64,000 nt of DNA, from assembly GCA_032622095.1 (NCBI GenBank), contig CP136061.1:8088447-8152446 (forward strand). The letters run 5' to 3'. A model generated the notes under the pieces. It saw only the letters and a program-made list of their open reading frames with translations, was not told the DNA's origin and searched no databases. Position numbers and translations under genes: made by a program. The DNA comes from Siphonodentalium dalli. Taxonomy: Eukaryota > Mollusca > Scaphopoda > Gadilida > Siphonodentaliidae. This document shows, piece by piece, positions 20,926 to 32,725 of the stretch; within the stretch, counting starts at the first letter, position 1; every line of letters starts with the position of its first letter.

Positions 20926-22112
20926 GCATGCTAACATATATAATTACACCTCACATGCTCACATATATAATTACACCTCACATGCTCACATATATAATTA
21001 CACCTCACATGCTCACATATATAATTACACCTCACATGCTCACATATATAATTACACCTCACATATATAATTACACCTCACATGCTCACATATATAATTA
21101 CACCTCACATGCTCACATATATAATTACACCTCACATGCTCACATATATAATTACACCCCACATGCTCACATATATAATTACACCTCAATTATATAATTA
21201 CACCTCACATGGTCACATATATAATTACACCTCACATGCTCACATATATAATTACACCTCCCATGCTCACATATATAATTACACCTCACATGCTCACATA
21301 TATAATTACACCTCACATGCTCACATATATAATTACACCTCACATGCTCACATATATAATGACACCTCACATGCTCACATATATAATTACACCTCCCATG
21401 CTCACATATATAATTACACCTCCCATGCTAACATATATAATTACACCTCACATGTTCACATATATAATTACACCTCCCATGCTCACATATATAATTACAC
21501 CTCACATGCTCACATATATAATTACACCTCACATGCTCACATACATAATTACACCTCACATGCTCACATATATAATTACACCCCACATGCTCACATATAT
21601 AATTACACCTCACTTATATAATTACACCTCACATGCTCACATATATAATTACACCTCACATGCTCACATATATAATTACACCTCACGTGCTCATATATAT
21701 AATTACACCCCACAAGCTCACATATATAATTACACCTCACATGATCACATATATAATTACACCTCACATGCTCACATATATAATTACACCTCACGTGCTC
21801 ATATATATAATTACACCACATGCTCACATATATAATTACACCTCACATGATCACATATATAATTACACCTCACATGCTCACATATATAATTACACCTCAC
21901 GTGCTCATATATATAATTACACCTCACATGCTCACATATATAATTACACCTCACATGATCACATATATAATTACACCTCACATGCTCACATATATAATTA
22001 CACCTCACGTGCTCATATATATAATTACACCTCACATGCTCACATATAAAATTACACCTCACATGATCACATATATAATTACACCCCACATGCTCACATA
22101 TATACTTACATC
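20926..22112. repeat. 27-bp minisatellite, about 44 copies
   Basis: Unit catgctcacatatataatta plus cacctca. Variants affect the first ten bases (catgatcac, cacgtgctcat, catggtcac), and a few units are shortened (near 21062, 21187 and 21612). In the last third the variants recur in a fixed cycle (ctcac, gatcac, ctcac, cgtgctcat), a higher-order repeat. The HAHIYNYTS-type frames on both strands exist only because 27 is divisible by three. Confidence 0.95.
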
Positions 22113-22138
22113 TCACATGCTTACCCATCTTCACTTAA

Positions 22139-22326
22139 CCCTTTACCGAACAGAACGGCCCTGTGCCAATGCATTTTCTTATATATAAGAGAATGCATTG
22201 GCTTAACACATATTAAAAATGATAAAATTGTCAAAGAATGTATAGAAATATTATAAAAATTGTTAAAAAATGTAAGAAAAAATTATAAAATTGTTGAAGA
22301 ATGTAATAACAAATGGTAAAAAGTGT
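22139..22326. mobile_element. TTAA MITE, copy 3 (truncated)
   Basis: TTAA (22135-22138), then CCTTTACCGAACAGAACGG and a shortened hairpin module (about 22163-22201), then the AT-rich spacer shared with the copies at 3437 and 7424. It stops in the spacer, just before a 21-33-bp minisatellite. Confidence 0.8.
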
Positions 22327-22375
22327 TTCACTTAAAACACATCTATATGTCAATATTAACATAAATGACAAATTT

Positions 22376-24530
22376 CATGATGATCAGCGTGTAGCCCATG
22401 ATGATCAGTCTGTAGCCCATGATGATCAGCCTGTAGCCCATGATGATCAGTCTGTAGCCCATGCTAATGTTCATGGTGATCAGCCTGTAGCCCATGCTAA
22501 TGTTCATGATGATCAGCCTGTAGTCCATGCTAATGTTCATGGTGATCAGCCTGTAGCCCATGCTAATGTTCATGGTGATCAGCCTGTAGCCCATGCTAAT
22601 GTTCATGGTTATCAGCCTGTAGCCCATGCTAATGTTCATGATGATCAGCCTGTAGCCCATGCTAATGTTCATGGTGATCAGCCTGTAGCCCATGCTAATG
22701 TTCATGGTGATCAGCCTGTAGCCCATGCTTGATCTGCCTGTAGCCCATGCTAATGTTCATGATGATCAGCCTGTAGCCCATGCTAATGTTCATGGTGATC
22801 AGCCTGTAGCCCATGCTAATGTTCATGATGATCAGCCTGTAGCCCATGCTAATGTTCTTGGTGATCAGCCTGTAGCCCATGCTTGATCTGCCTGTAGCCC
22901 ATGCTAATGTTCATGATGATCAGCCTGTAGCCCATGCTAATGTTCATGGTCATCAGCCTGTATCCCGTGCTTGATCAGCCTGTAGCCCATGCTTGATTAG
23001 CCTGTAGCCCATGCTTGATCAGCCTGTAGCCCATGATGATCAGCCTGTAGCCCATGCTTGATCAGCCTGTAGCCCATGCTTGATCAGCCTGTAGCCCGTG
23101 CTTGATCAGCCTGTAGCCCGTGCTTGATCAGCCTGTAGCCCATGCTTGATCAGACTGTAGCCCATGATTATCAGCCTGTAGCCCATGCTTGATCAGCCTG
23201 TAGCCCATGCTTGAACAGTATGTAGCCCATAATGATCAGCCTGTAGCCCATGCTTGATCAGCCTGTAGCCCATGCTTGATCAGCCTGTAGCCCATGCTTG
23301 ATCAGCCTGTAGCCCATGATGATCAGCCTGTAGCCCATGCTTGATCAGCCTGTAGCCCATGATGATCAGCCTGTAGCCCATGCTTGATCAGCCTGTAGCC
23401 CATGCTTGATCAGCCTGTAGCCCATGTTGATCAGCCTGTAGCCCATGCTTGATCAGCCTGTAGCCCATGCTTGATCAGCCTGTAGCCCATGCTTGATTAG
23501 CCTGTAGCCCATGCTTGATCAGCGGGTAGCCCATGATTGATCAGCCTGTAGCCCATGCTTGATCAGCCTGTAGCCCATGCTTAATCAGCCTGTAGCCCAT
23601 GATTGATCAGCCTGTAGCCCATGCTTGATCAGCCTGTAGCCCATGATGATCAGCCTGTAGCCCATGCTTGATCAGCCTGTAGCCCATGCTTGATCAGCCT
23701 GTAGCCCATGCTTGATCAGCCTGTAGCCCATGATGATCAGCCTGTAGCCCATGCTTGATCAGCCTGTAGCCCATGATGAACAGCATGTAGCCCATGATGA
23801 TCAGCCTGTAGCCCATGCTTGATCAGCCTGTAGCCCATGCTTGATCAGCCTGTAGCCCATGATGATCAGCCTGTAGCCCATGCTTGATCAGCCTGTAGCC
23901 CATGCTTGATCAGCCTGTAGCCCATGATTGATCAGCCTGTAACCCATGATGATCAGCCTGTAACCCATGATGATCAGCCTGTAGCCCATGATGATCATCC
24001 TGTAACCCATGATGATCAGCCTGTAACCCATGATGATCAGCCTGTAACCCATGATGATCAGCCTGTAGCCCATGATGATCAGCCTGTATCCCATGATGAT
24101 CAGCCTGTAGCCCATGCTTGATTAGCATGTAACCCATGATGATCAGCCTGTAGCCCATGCTTGATCAGCCTGTAGCCCGTGCTTGATCAGCCTGTAGCCC
24201 ATGATTGATCAGCCTGTAGCCCATGCTTGATTAGCCTGTAGCCCATGATTTATCAGCCTGTAGCCCTTGCTTGATCAGCCTGTAGCCCTTGCTTGATCAG
24301 CCTGTAGGCCATGATGATCAGTCTGTAGCCCATGATGATCAGCCTGTAGCCCTTGCTTGATCAGCCTGTAGGCCATGATGATCAGTCTGTAGCCCATGAT
24401 TATCAGCCTGTAGCCCATGCTTGATTAGCCTGTATCCCATGATGATCAGCCTGTAGCCCATACTTGATCAGCCTGTAGCCCATGATGATCAGCCTGTAGC
24501 CCATGCTTGATCAGCCTGTAGCCCATGCTA
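22376..24530. repeat. Composite 33/21/22-bp minisatellite
   Basis: All units share gatcagcctgtagcccatg and differ in the linker: ctaatgttcatggt (33 bp), at (21 bp) or ctt (22 bp). The left part to about 22960 uses mainly 33-bp and 21-bp units; the right part uses mainly 22-bp and 21-bp units with local repeats of the mix. Short frames (VAHANVHGDQ type) are by-products. TGATCA palindromes recur in nearly every unit. Confidence 0.93.
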
Positions 24531-24698
24531 ATGGATTGAATTTTGAAATCCATGATTTGGCAGCCATGTTTATTTTGACCGAATGACCCCAAAATTACTT
24601 GTTCCTATTTACATGTCAATGTTAACATCCATGACTAATATTATGCACATTAATTTATATACACCTGTTTACAGTGAATCCCCCTATCACGCAAATCT

Positions 24699-24866
24699 CT
24701 GTTTTAGTGTTAAAAGGGGGGTGGGTGTCAAAACATGGTGGAAAAAAACTGCCAAAAACGGAAACAAATTTGGACGCGGGGGTGGGTGGGTCCCAAACAA
24801 GGGTCGAAAGTAAAAAATCAGCATACGTGCCTGCAAATTTTGTCCGACTCCCCATGTCGATAGAGG
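24699..24866 (+). repeat. Dispersed repeat, copy A
   Basis: Shares ctctgttttagtgtt, aaactgcc, aatttggacgcggg, gtgggtccca, caagggtcgaaagtaaaaaa and gtgcctg with 26793-26945. A weaker relative is at 45150-45260. No structure tells me its class. Confidence 0.7.
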
Positions 24867-24885
24867 AAAAATAAATACTGTTTAA

Positions 24886-25311
24886 ACCTTTACCCAACAA
24901 AACGGCAAAAAACGCCCAAATAAAGCTTCAACAGCCTAAAGTATCTTCCGTCTGTCTCAATAACACCATACAAATATGGATATCATTGGAACCGGTTCAT
25001 TGACCACATTGTGATGGTTACAGTTATGCCCTGTGCCAATACATTATCTTATATATGCGAGTCGACCATTGGCCTAAAAAAATTATAATTTAACACTTTT
25101 TACCATTTTTTCTTACATTCTTTAACAATTTTATAATTTTTTCTTACATTTTTTAACAATTTTTATAATATTTTTCTACATTCTTTGACAATTTTATCAT
25201 TTTTAATATGTGTTAAGCCAATGCATTCTCTTACATATGCGAGGCGACCTTTGGTCGACTCGCATATATAAGATAATGCATTGGCACAGGGCCGTTTTGT
25301 TGGGTAAACGG
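24886..25311. mobile_element. TTAA MITE with hairpin modules, copy 4
   Basis: Flanked by TTAA at 24882-24885 and 25312-25315. Same orientation and order as the 3437 copy, with the right hairpin full length (about 25217-25287) and the left one partly lost. Terminal repeats carry a base change each (ACCTTTACCC; GGGTAAACGG), so it is older than copy 1. Confidence 0.85.
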
Positions 25312-25521
25312 TTAAACGAACCTGCTAAACAAGTCCATCATTAAACAATGTACATATGAGACTGTGACGTAGCACCGGTAAATTAAACCCAATAAGAAAC
25401 TCGTGACATCAGTTCCACTTAATTTAAAGAAACAAAATCCAACAATGAGCCTTTGATGCAGGGTGATCTATCATAATTATACACACATCACCAGCAGGCA
25501 TTGTCCTTTTTAGTGCGCGGG

Positions 25522-25529
25522 TATAAAAA
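25522..25529 (+). promoter_or_regulatory. TATA box of the Gly-rich gene
   Basis: tataaaaa lies 50 bp upstream of the start codon at 25579, giving a transcription start near 25550 and a short 5' UTR. Confidence 0.7.
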
Positions 25530-25578
25530 GGTAAGACTTCCACCATTCGATCTTTATCTGTTGCCTATCGATATAGAC

Positions 25579-28500
25579 ATGAATACTTGGTTAATTTTGT
25601 CGCTTTTAGCCGCCATTTGTGTTGGATTGTGTTCGGCGAACCATAATGGTTTCGGCGGCGGTCGCGGCGGTCGCGGTGGTGGTTGGGGCGGTCGAAGGGG
25701 AGGCCGCGGCGGATTCGGCAGAGGAGGCAGAGGTGGCGGAGGTCTCCTAGGTGGCGGTGGCGGAGGCCTACTCAACAACATGCTGCAGGTTAGTTTAGCT
25801 GAAGGGGTCATTGTCACAAGGCTCCGGTCATATTCGTAGGGGTCATTGTAACAAGGCTCCGGTCATATTCGTAGGGGTCATTGTCACAAGGCTCCGGTCA
25901 TATTCGTAGGGGTCATTGTCACAAGGCACCGTAGCCAGCTTTTTAAATTGATCACAGATTAATGTAGCCAGCTTTTCACCGGCGAACACATTCGTAGCCA
26001 GCTTGTCTAATTCCATGCTTTATATGGCGTGAAATGTGAAATGCTCCAAACTAACTTCGTTTATCAACTTATGTTTGAATGTAATTCGAACATTCTTACG
26101 ATATTGATTGGAAACATTAGGTTATTAGATGCACTATAATTAAATGAAAATTCAAGTTGTTTTTCATCCATCAACTGAATGAACTCAGGACAATAAGATT
26201 AACCAAGTCGTGTCGTGTTCATTGAGGCTGCACGAATATAAAAAGGCTAACTCAATTTTAATGTGATCGCCATATAATAGCTGGCTACATTTGTGATCGA
26301 TTTAAAAAGCTGGCGACAAATGTGATCAATGCCTTGTGACAATGGCCCCATCAGCGTTAGTTTAACCCTTAATAGTTTTATGGTTTATATGGAAAAGTGG
26401 ATGTCGGATATAATAACTTAAAACAGTGTTTTAAAACTTAAAACAGTGTGCACAATGCCACACCGGCTTCCCGGACTGCAAATAAAAAACATGTATGAGG
26501 CGTAAACTGGTAACCGAGCAGACACGACACCGGCTCCCCACTCTGACAAATAAAAAACCTGTATGTTGCGTCATCTGGTAACCGAGCAGATACGACACTG
26601 GACTAGACGCTGGCTCCATGGGGCTACGTCGTTACACTATGCACGCTGTCATGAAAGACCAGTACAATCCATCCGCCATTACTACGTCATTCTAAAAATA
26701 ACCGGGCATTATTTTTGACTGTGTTGCTGGGGACATTTCAAAATGGCGGATGGTTTGTGCTGGTCTCTCATGACGGCGAACAGCATCGGAGCGTCTCTGT
26801 TTTAGTGTTGTGGGTGGGTGTCTTAAAATGGTCGGAAAAAACTGCCGAAAACGGAAAAAAAATTTGGACGCGGGGATGTGTGGGTCCCAACAAGGGTCGA
26901 AAGTAAAAAATCAGCTTAGGTGCCTGAAATTGTTCCCCCCCCCCTGGTCCATCATGATAAAACAGTTGTCCCGCTCCATACAGGAGCGGTTTACAGAAAT
27001 TTGGAAAAGAGATTCACGGTGGGAATAACGTGGTTTCGAGGTTGGTGAGTACCACGCGCTCAAAATGTGCAAACGCACAAAAACATAATATATGAGAAAC
27101 TGACACAAAACATAGCATTTTGACTGTTACAAGCATATGCTAGTTTATATCTAAAATAAGTTGATACCTTATTTGTTCGAAAATAATCTTTAGTTTTCTG
27201 TAACATTCTGATCAAAGTTTCCAGTCTGAGGTTCATGGAATATATAGGAGAATCCTTCGACTGACAACTTTGGTCAGCATGTTAGAGCAAACAACTGTGA
27301 GTTTTGACACAAATGAGGTATCAGCTTGTTTGAAAAATAGCATAGCATATGATCGTAGCTGCCAAATACTATGTAATATTTCATTATTCTAATTTATTAC
27401 CTTTTTCTTCGTTTCTGGTCGCGTTTGCGATCGCCTCGGCCATTTTGAATGTGTGATACTCATCAGCTAGAAACCAAGTGATTCACAACCGTGAAATTGG
27501 GAACGTATACTTACAAAAATAAAGTTTAAATAACCAAAACTAATAACTTGAAAAGTTATAAATGTCACTCAAGGTCGCAATGACGTCATCGGAAAGCGTC
27601 AAGGTCAAAATGAAATCGGAAAGCGTCATCAGTTGCAAATGACATCGGAAAGCGTCATCAGTCACCACGCTGGTCCATCCTATAATCACCGCTGCGGGCA
27701 GTAAACCCCGGTGCGGGCGTTAGTAAACCGCACATCGGGCAATAAGAGGTAGACTTTTCCATACCAGGGCTAGTCTAATTAGTCGAAAGTAGTCCATTTA
27801 GAAGTTATACCAACACAATCTTAGTCGAGCGCATTCTGAATGTCTTGGGTAAATGTCAGTTTCATGCAGCAAAACTTTCACTGTAGACACTTATCGAGAT
27901 TTTGTTTTGAAAACGTTTAGCAGTCTATATGGGACACTGTATCCTTGGCGTCTTTTGATACTAAAAACCCCAAATCCCTATCCAGTAACTAGAATAAAGA
28001 CATCTTTTCAAACATATCGTACATCGATAAAGTAAAACGTAATGCGGGCAGGAGTAAACTGCGACGCGGGCAAAAATCATGCCCGCAATGGGGTTTAATC
28101 CACACCATGAAGTGTCTCATGCAATTGTCAATATTTTCCGACACAACGGTGTCCAAATTTATCATCAAGCACACATCTTGGAGCTGAAAACACCGTACAT
28201 TGAAACATGGAAGGTTATTCTCACACTCCATCGAGCATTTCGTCACTAAATGGAGCTTTATTCGTCGAACTGTTAACATTTGGTTGAAGCTGGGTTCACC
28301 ATGCACCTCGTGAATCCGGAGTTGTGTCCGAAGAAAAACAATTAAATACTAACTTTCTGTTATGCAGACTCCGAAACAAATGCAGTGATTTTAAAAGGGT
28401 ACTGTACACTAAATCAGACCATTATGGGACCATCTCCTTTTATACTCAACCGAATAGATGCAACAAATGAATGAATTTGAGCCATGAATTAGTGCAAAAT

Positions 28501-31500
28501 ACACTCATGTGCTCTAGGAATGATGCAAATAACATGGTAATTATAATAAAAATGAATAAATGGCTGGAGTCATAAATTCATTTTCATTATAATTACCATT
28601 TTTTTGACATCGTTCATAGAGCACACAAGTGCATGTTGTACTAATCCATGGCTCAAATTCATTCATCTGTTGCATATATGCTGTTGAGTCTAAAAGGAGA
28701 TGGTCCCATAACTGGCCGGATTTAGTGTACAGTACACCTTTAGTGGTGACAACTGTAAACCTCACTTGATAAGCAACCATGGCTTTAGTTGTGGCTACCT
28801 AAACGAGGATGCTGATCAACTAGTGGATAACGGTTTGGTGTTTTGTGATTTAGGAAGGTACAGGGCGAATATACTGTGGCAAACTTAGTTAATGGGCGAC
28901 GGCGGAACCATGAAGGGCCGTGCATGCATTCAAACTGTACTAATTCACAGTTTACAATATCAACATACCAACATATACGAGGGGCCATGCATTCAAACTA
29001 CATATGCAACATAAAAACAACAAGATCAACATACCAAAAAAATAACGACACAAGAAAATACAAGAAGAATTTACCCAGTGACGTGTTTTATGGTCGGGAT
29101 TTAGCAACTTTCAAGAATATTATTAGGGTGCGTTCACACATGGGCAAGTTAGAATATTATTAGGGTGCGTTCACACATGGGCAAGTTAGAATATTATTAG
29201 GGTGCGTTCACACATGGGCAAGTTAGAATATTATTAGGGTGCGTTCACACATGGGCAAGTTAGAATATTATTAGGGTGCGTTCACACATGGGCAAGTTAT
29301 AATATTATTAGGGTGCGTTCACACATGGGCGAGTTAGAATATTATTAGGGTGCGTTCACACATGGGCAAGTTAGAATATTATTAGGGTGCGTTCACACAT
29401 GGGCAAGTTAGAATATTATTAGGGTGCGTTCACACATGGGCAAGTTAGAATATTATTAGGGTGCGTTCACACATGGGCAAGTTAGAATATTATTAGGGTG
29501 CGTTCACACATGGGCAAGTTAGAATATTATTAGGGTGCGTTCACACATGGGCAAGTTAGAATATTATTAGGGTGCGTTCACACATGGGCAAGTTAGAATA
29601 TTATTAGGGTGCGTTCACACATGGGTAAGTTGGCAGGCATTACGTCGTAGAAATGTCAGAATATGAATTGGAAACATGCATATACAATGCGTCTGTACCA
29701 CAGCTAACTACGTGAGAAGTAAAATCTCTGTAGTTCCACATGTAGCGATGCTGCCCGAATTTCCATGGGAATCGCATGTAATTATCTCGTAAGAATCAAT
29801 TGAATGTAGCGCCGTTACCAGTGTAACTACCTAAATTTTACTTCTCATGTCGTTCGCTGTGGTAACGATGCATGTTATATGCATGTTTCCTGTTTCTATA
29901 ACGAAATGCCTAAAAACCAAATACCGTGCAAACTTGCCAGCGTGTGAACGCACACTTACACCTGGCTGACAGAAAATATGTTTCTGACGTTTTATATGTT
30001 TTTTATACTACTAATATAAGCGACTAGATTTAAGACTATAGAGTTATTATACAATGATGTGTACAGTATGTGTTTTTCTTGTACGAGTCCAGGTTGTGGT
30101 GAAAAGTCATATTGGACGAGACCCGCAGTGTTGAATATATGACTCTTCACCACAACCTGGACGAGTACAAGAAAAACTCACACTGCACACAAAATTGTAT
30201 AATGACATCTCTATTATCCATCTGTATGTTTATCCAAATTTTGGGAATGACATTTTTGTGGTTATTTTTGGTATTTGTCGGCACTTAATTCTCTATAAAA
30301 GCCTGTATTTTGATCATCAGAAAGCATGATTTGGAAAAGTAAACACGGAAGTGAAAAAAAAACTCAACGCGGAAGTGAAACGTCTGCTACAATCCACCAG
30401 TGTTGCCCGCGCATCACAATTTCACCGATTCATTTCGCAATAGAGTTAATTCGTGACGTCACGGAGTCCCGATAAAAATGTGATATTGCACACTTGGGAG
30501 TCCAATATGACATTCGGGAGTTCAATGTGACTTTTTCCCGGACTATCACGTGGTGGCTTTTGCCCAATAGGAAATGGTGTTAGTTAAGGGATGGATAATA
30601 ATATAAATTGGACGGTTAGTTCGATTGTGACAAGCACCAGTCTAATGTACTGCGTGACGAGGACTAGTCTAATGCACGACATTCGGTAACAACTGTCTGT
30701 TTCTACTTCATGAAAGTAAAAGTACATTTTAATCACAGAATTTAGTCTCAAAGTTTATATAATTTCACAGTGAATGGAAATTGCAATCTAACGACCATCT
30801 GAAATTGTTTCTGCGACGCTTGTGTCTATTTATTTGCGCGCACCGAATGGTTCTTGTAGAATAGACTGATACCTGTTCCAAAACTGCATCAGTCTGAAAA
30901 TATATAACCCGATCCCTCCAAGAGTCGGCTAGACTCCTTTATATATAACCCGATCCCTCCAAGAGTCGGCTAGACTCCTTTATATATAACCCGATCCCTC
31001 CAAGAGTCGGCTAGACTCCTTTATATATAACCCGATCCCTCCAAGAGTCGGCTAGACTCCTTTATATATAACCCGATCCCTCCAAGAGTCGGCTAGACTC
31101 CTTTATATATAACCCGATCCCTCCAAGAGTCGGCTAGACTCCTTTATATATAACCCGATCCCTCCAAGAGTCGGCTAGACTCCTTTATATATAACCCGAT
31201 CCCTCCAAGAGTCGGCTAGACTCCTTTATATATAACCCGATCCCTCCAAGAGTCGGCTAGACTCCTTTATATATAACCCGATCCCTCCAAGAGTCGGCTA
31301 GACTCCTTTCTATATAACCCGATCCCTCCAAGAGTCGGCTAGACTCCTTTATATATAACCCGATCCCTCCCAGAGTCGACTAGACTCCTTTTAATTTTGA
31401 TTGATTTTTAATTCTTCTGCATATCACTGAGCTCAAAAACCACTTCTGGTATCGAATAATCAATATCTTCGATTTATCGACGTTCCTAATTCTGGATCGC

Positions 31501-32101
31501 CTATCGCCTATCGCCACAATATTTCTTGATGTATTCATTTGGCTGCCAGTCGATGAGTGGGTTTCATTCCTCAACCATAGACAACGAGGGTGATCGTTTT
31601 GTAGAATGTTTTTCGTTCATATGCATTGTGTGCACCAGTTAGTCCTCGTGTGTGTACCATCATTTGTTGTTATTGGTAGGACACACATGTATATCATTTG
31701 TTGTTATTGGTAGGACATACATGTATATCATGCATTGTTTTTATTGGTAGGACACACATGTATATAATGTAATCCTGAATAGCAACCCATCTTTTGTCTC
31801 CATATGTTATGTAATTGTAGCTATTGTTGCATATAACGTCTCCCTTGAATGGAGGAATAAACAATCTCTCTCTATCTCTTTGCAGCTTGGGGTGGCGTCA
31901 TCCCTATTAGGAGGCCGCGGCATGGGTGGCGGCTTTGGCGGCTTTGGCGGCGGAATGCTTGGCGGCGGAATGCTTGGCGGCGGAATGCTTGGCGGCGGCT
32001 TTGGCGGCGGAATGCTTGGCGGCGGATATCCAATAATGGGAGGAGGTTGGAATGGACTCGGTGGATTAGGTGGAATGGGCGGCGGCCAGTGGTTAGGCTA
32101 A
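25579..32101 (+). CDS. Secreted Gly/Leu/Met-rich protein, two exons
   Basis: Exon 1 is 25579-25788 (70 codons), exon 2 is 31886-32101 (71 codons plus TAA); the intron is phase 0, GT at 25789 and AG at 31884-31885 after a pyrimidine tract. The joined product has 141 residues. Residues 1-21 form a signal peptide (MNTWLILSLLAAICVGLCSA, cleavage after CSA or nearby). Then comes an Arg/Gly block (GRGGRGGGWGGRRGG), LLGGGGGGLLNNMLQ at the splice junction, and in exon 2 repeated GGGML units ending in GGGQWLG. Exon 2 stays in frame with the same composition, which strongly supports the splice. Glycine-rich secreted proteins of this size serve in molluscan shell matrix, periostracum, byssus or adhesive secretions, and some are antimicrobial. 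No named family is recognised. The function is therefore open. Confidence 0.8.
25798..26355. mobile_element. MITE with 9-bp target duplication at the splice donor
   Basis: A 558-bp element flanked by exact 9-bp repeats gttagttta (25789-25797 and 26356-26364). Terminal inverted repeats of 25 bp match at 23 positions (left begins GCTGAAGGGGTCATTGTC, right begins GCTGATGGGGCCATTGTC). Inner parts (gtagccagctttttaaat) are also inverted. A 9-bp duplication with long inverted ends suggests a Mutator-type source. The left duplication begins at intron base +1. Confidence 0.8.
25804..25930 (+). repeat. 35-bp tandem repeat made from a MITE terminus
   Basis: Three full units and part of a fourth, starting at 25804, 25839, 25874 and 25909, each beginning ggggtcattgtcacaaggc, which is the terminal repeat of the host MITE. 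The right terminus of the MITE has a single copy. Confidence 0.88.
26365..28393. other. Intron sequence, no gene recognised
   Basis: Holds a tandem duplication at 26455-26605 (unit about 70 bp with ctggtaaccgagcaga and acgacac), short repeats with catcggaaagcgtcatcagt at 27590-27665, and the dispersed repeat at 26793. Inverted fragments with gcgggca occur at 27695-27745 and 28045-28090. No open frame with a recognisable product. Confidence 0.5.
26793..26945 (+). repeat. Dispersed repeat, copy B
   Basis: Second copy of the repeat at 24699-24866, ending in a C-run. It lies in the first intron of the Gly-rich gene. Confidence 0.7.
28394..28742. mobile_element. Long-inverted-repeat MITE
   Basis: Two arms of about 165 bp are imperfect inverted copies; the outer ends are AAAGGGTACTGTACACTAAA on the left and, reversed, AAAGGTGTACTGTACACTAA on the right. 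Conserved inner blocks include gggaccatctccttt and gaatgaatttgagccatg. No coding capacity; the class is unclear because the target duplication cannot be fixed. Confidence 0.8.
29126..29606 (+). repeat. 37-bp tandem array made from a MITE end and its flank
   Basis: Thirteen units of exactly 37 bp lead into the MITE at 29607. Each consists of the first 25 bp of the MITE (GGGTGCGTTCACACATGGGC and five more) plus 12 bp of flanking sequence (agaatattatta). Confidence 0.92.
29607..29955. mobile_element. PIF/Harbinger-like MITE
   Basis: A 349-bp element between TTA trinucleotides (29604-29606 and 29956-29958). Ends are GGGTGCGTTCACAC and, reversed, GTGTGCGTTCACAC. Inner sequence forms arms of about 130 bp sharing gaaacatgcatata, accacagc and gagaagtaaaat. 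TTA target sites with GGG/GTG ends fit PIF/Harbinger, though the class call is an inference. Confidence 0.8.
30037..30215. mobile_element. Foldback element
   Basis: Arms of about 80 bp, best conserved as ttcttgtacgagtccaggtt against its complement (30075-30110 and 30142-30177), with tagag.tat.attatacaat at the outer edges. It has no coding capacity and the target duplication is not clear. Confidence 0.78.
30908..31399. repeat. 41-bp tandem repeat, 12 copies
   Basis: Units begin cccgatccctccaagagtcg; the twelve starts from 30908 to 31359 are exactly 41 bp apart. Only three or four substitutions are visible in the array, so it is young. It lies in the intron of the Gly-rich gene. Confidence 0.95.
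31400..31885 (+). other. Intron 3' end with short 35-bp repeat
   Basis: Contains three copies of a unit with tttgttgttattggtaggac (31662-31765). The intron closes with a pyrimidine-rich tract of CT repeats and tgcag before exon 2 at 31886. Confidence 0.7.
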
Positions 32102-32600
32102 AACAACACTGGGACAAATAATCGGATATACACATATCGGGATATAAAAACATACACACCACAAAGAAGTTTCAGGAATAGCTCGGTGTGTTGCAAAAAC
32201 TATGCTTCGCTGCAAGTATGACATCTTGTCGGACTATGTCTGGCTCCGCACAGTACGTGAGTCTCGTGACATCTGTTGCATGTGACGTTATGGCACGTTT
32301 ATTCAACATCTATGGAATGAAACATTCCATCAAGAGTTGTTACTATTAGTGTTATAGAGATTCAGATTGGAGACTTACGCAGCCAATGTGATTTTGTTCT
32401 TGTTCATCGATGTTTAAATTAAAAAAATTAATTAGATGTATCATGTTGTTGTTGTAATTGGAGGTCTGGAACCCTGCATGCTTCTTGAAGAATTTAATTC
32501 ACTCGATCTCAAATTATTTGTCCCCTGATACTTTATTATATAGAACAAAATAACTGGACTATTCGTAGACACTCATATATATATAACTGGACCAATAAAA
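32102..32600 (+). terminator. 3' UTR and possible poly(A) signal
   Basis: After the stop codon the first clear AATAAA is at 32594-32599; ATTAAA-like sequences occur near 32413. The use of either site is not shown by the sequence. Confidence 0.4.
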
Positions 32601-32725
32601 AACAGTCTTATAAAGCATATAACATAATAACTGGACCAATCGAAAACACTCTTATAACACAAAATAATAACTGAACCAATCGAAAACACTCTTATAATAT
32701 AAATAATAACCGGACCAATCTCAAA
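32540..32725. repeat. Diverged tandem repeat
   Basis: About four imperfect units sharing aataactggaccaat, (a)aacactcttataa and similar blocks. It overlaps the possible 3' UTR of the Gly-rich gene. Confidence 0.7.

Noticed and set aside
20882-22188. HAHIYNYTS and related frames as genes
   Set aside because: By-products of the 27-bp minisatellite, open on both strands, with no start context or flanking exons.
25554-25817. Proline-rich minus-strand ORF
   Set aside because: Antisense shadow of the glycine codons of exon 1; the plus-strand gene has a TATA box, signal peptide and a splice-compatible second exon.
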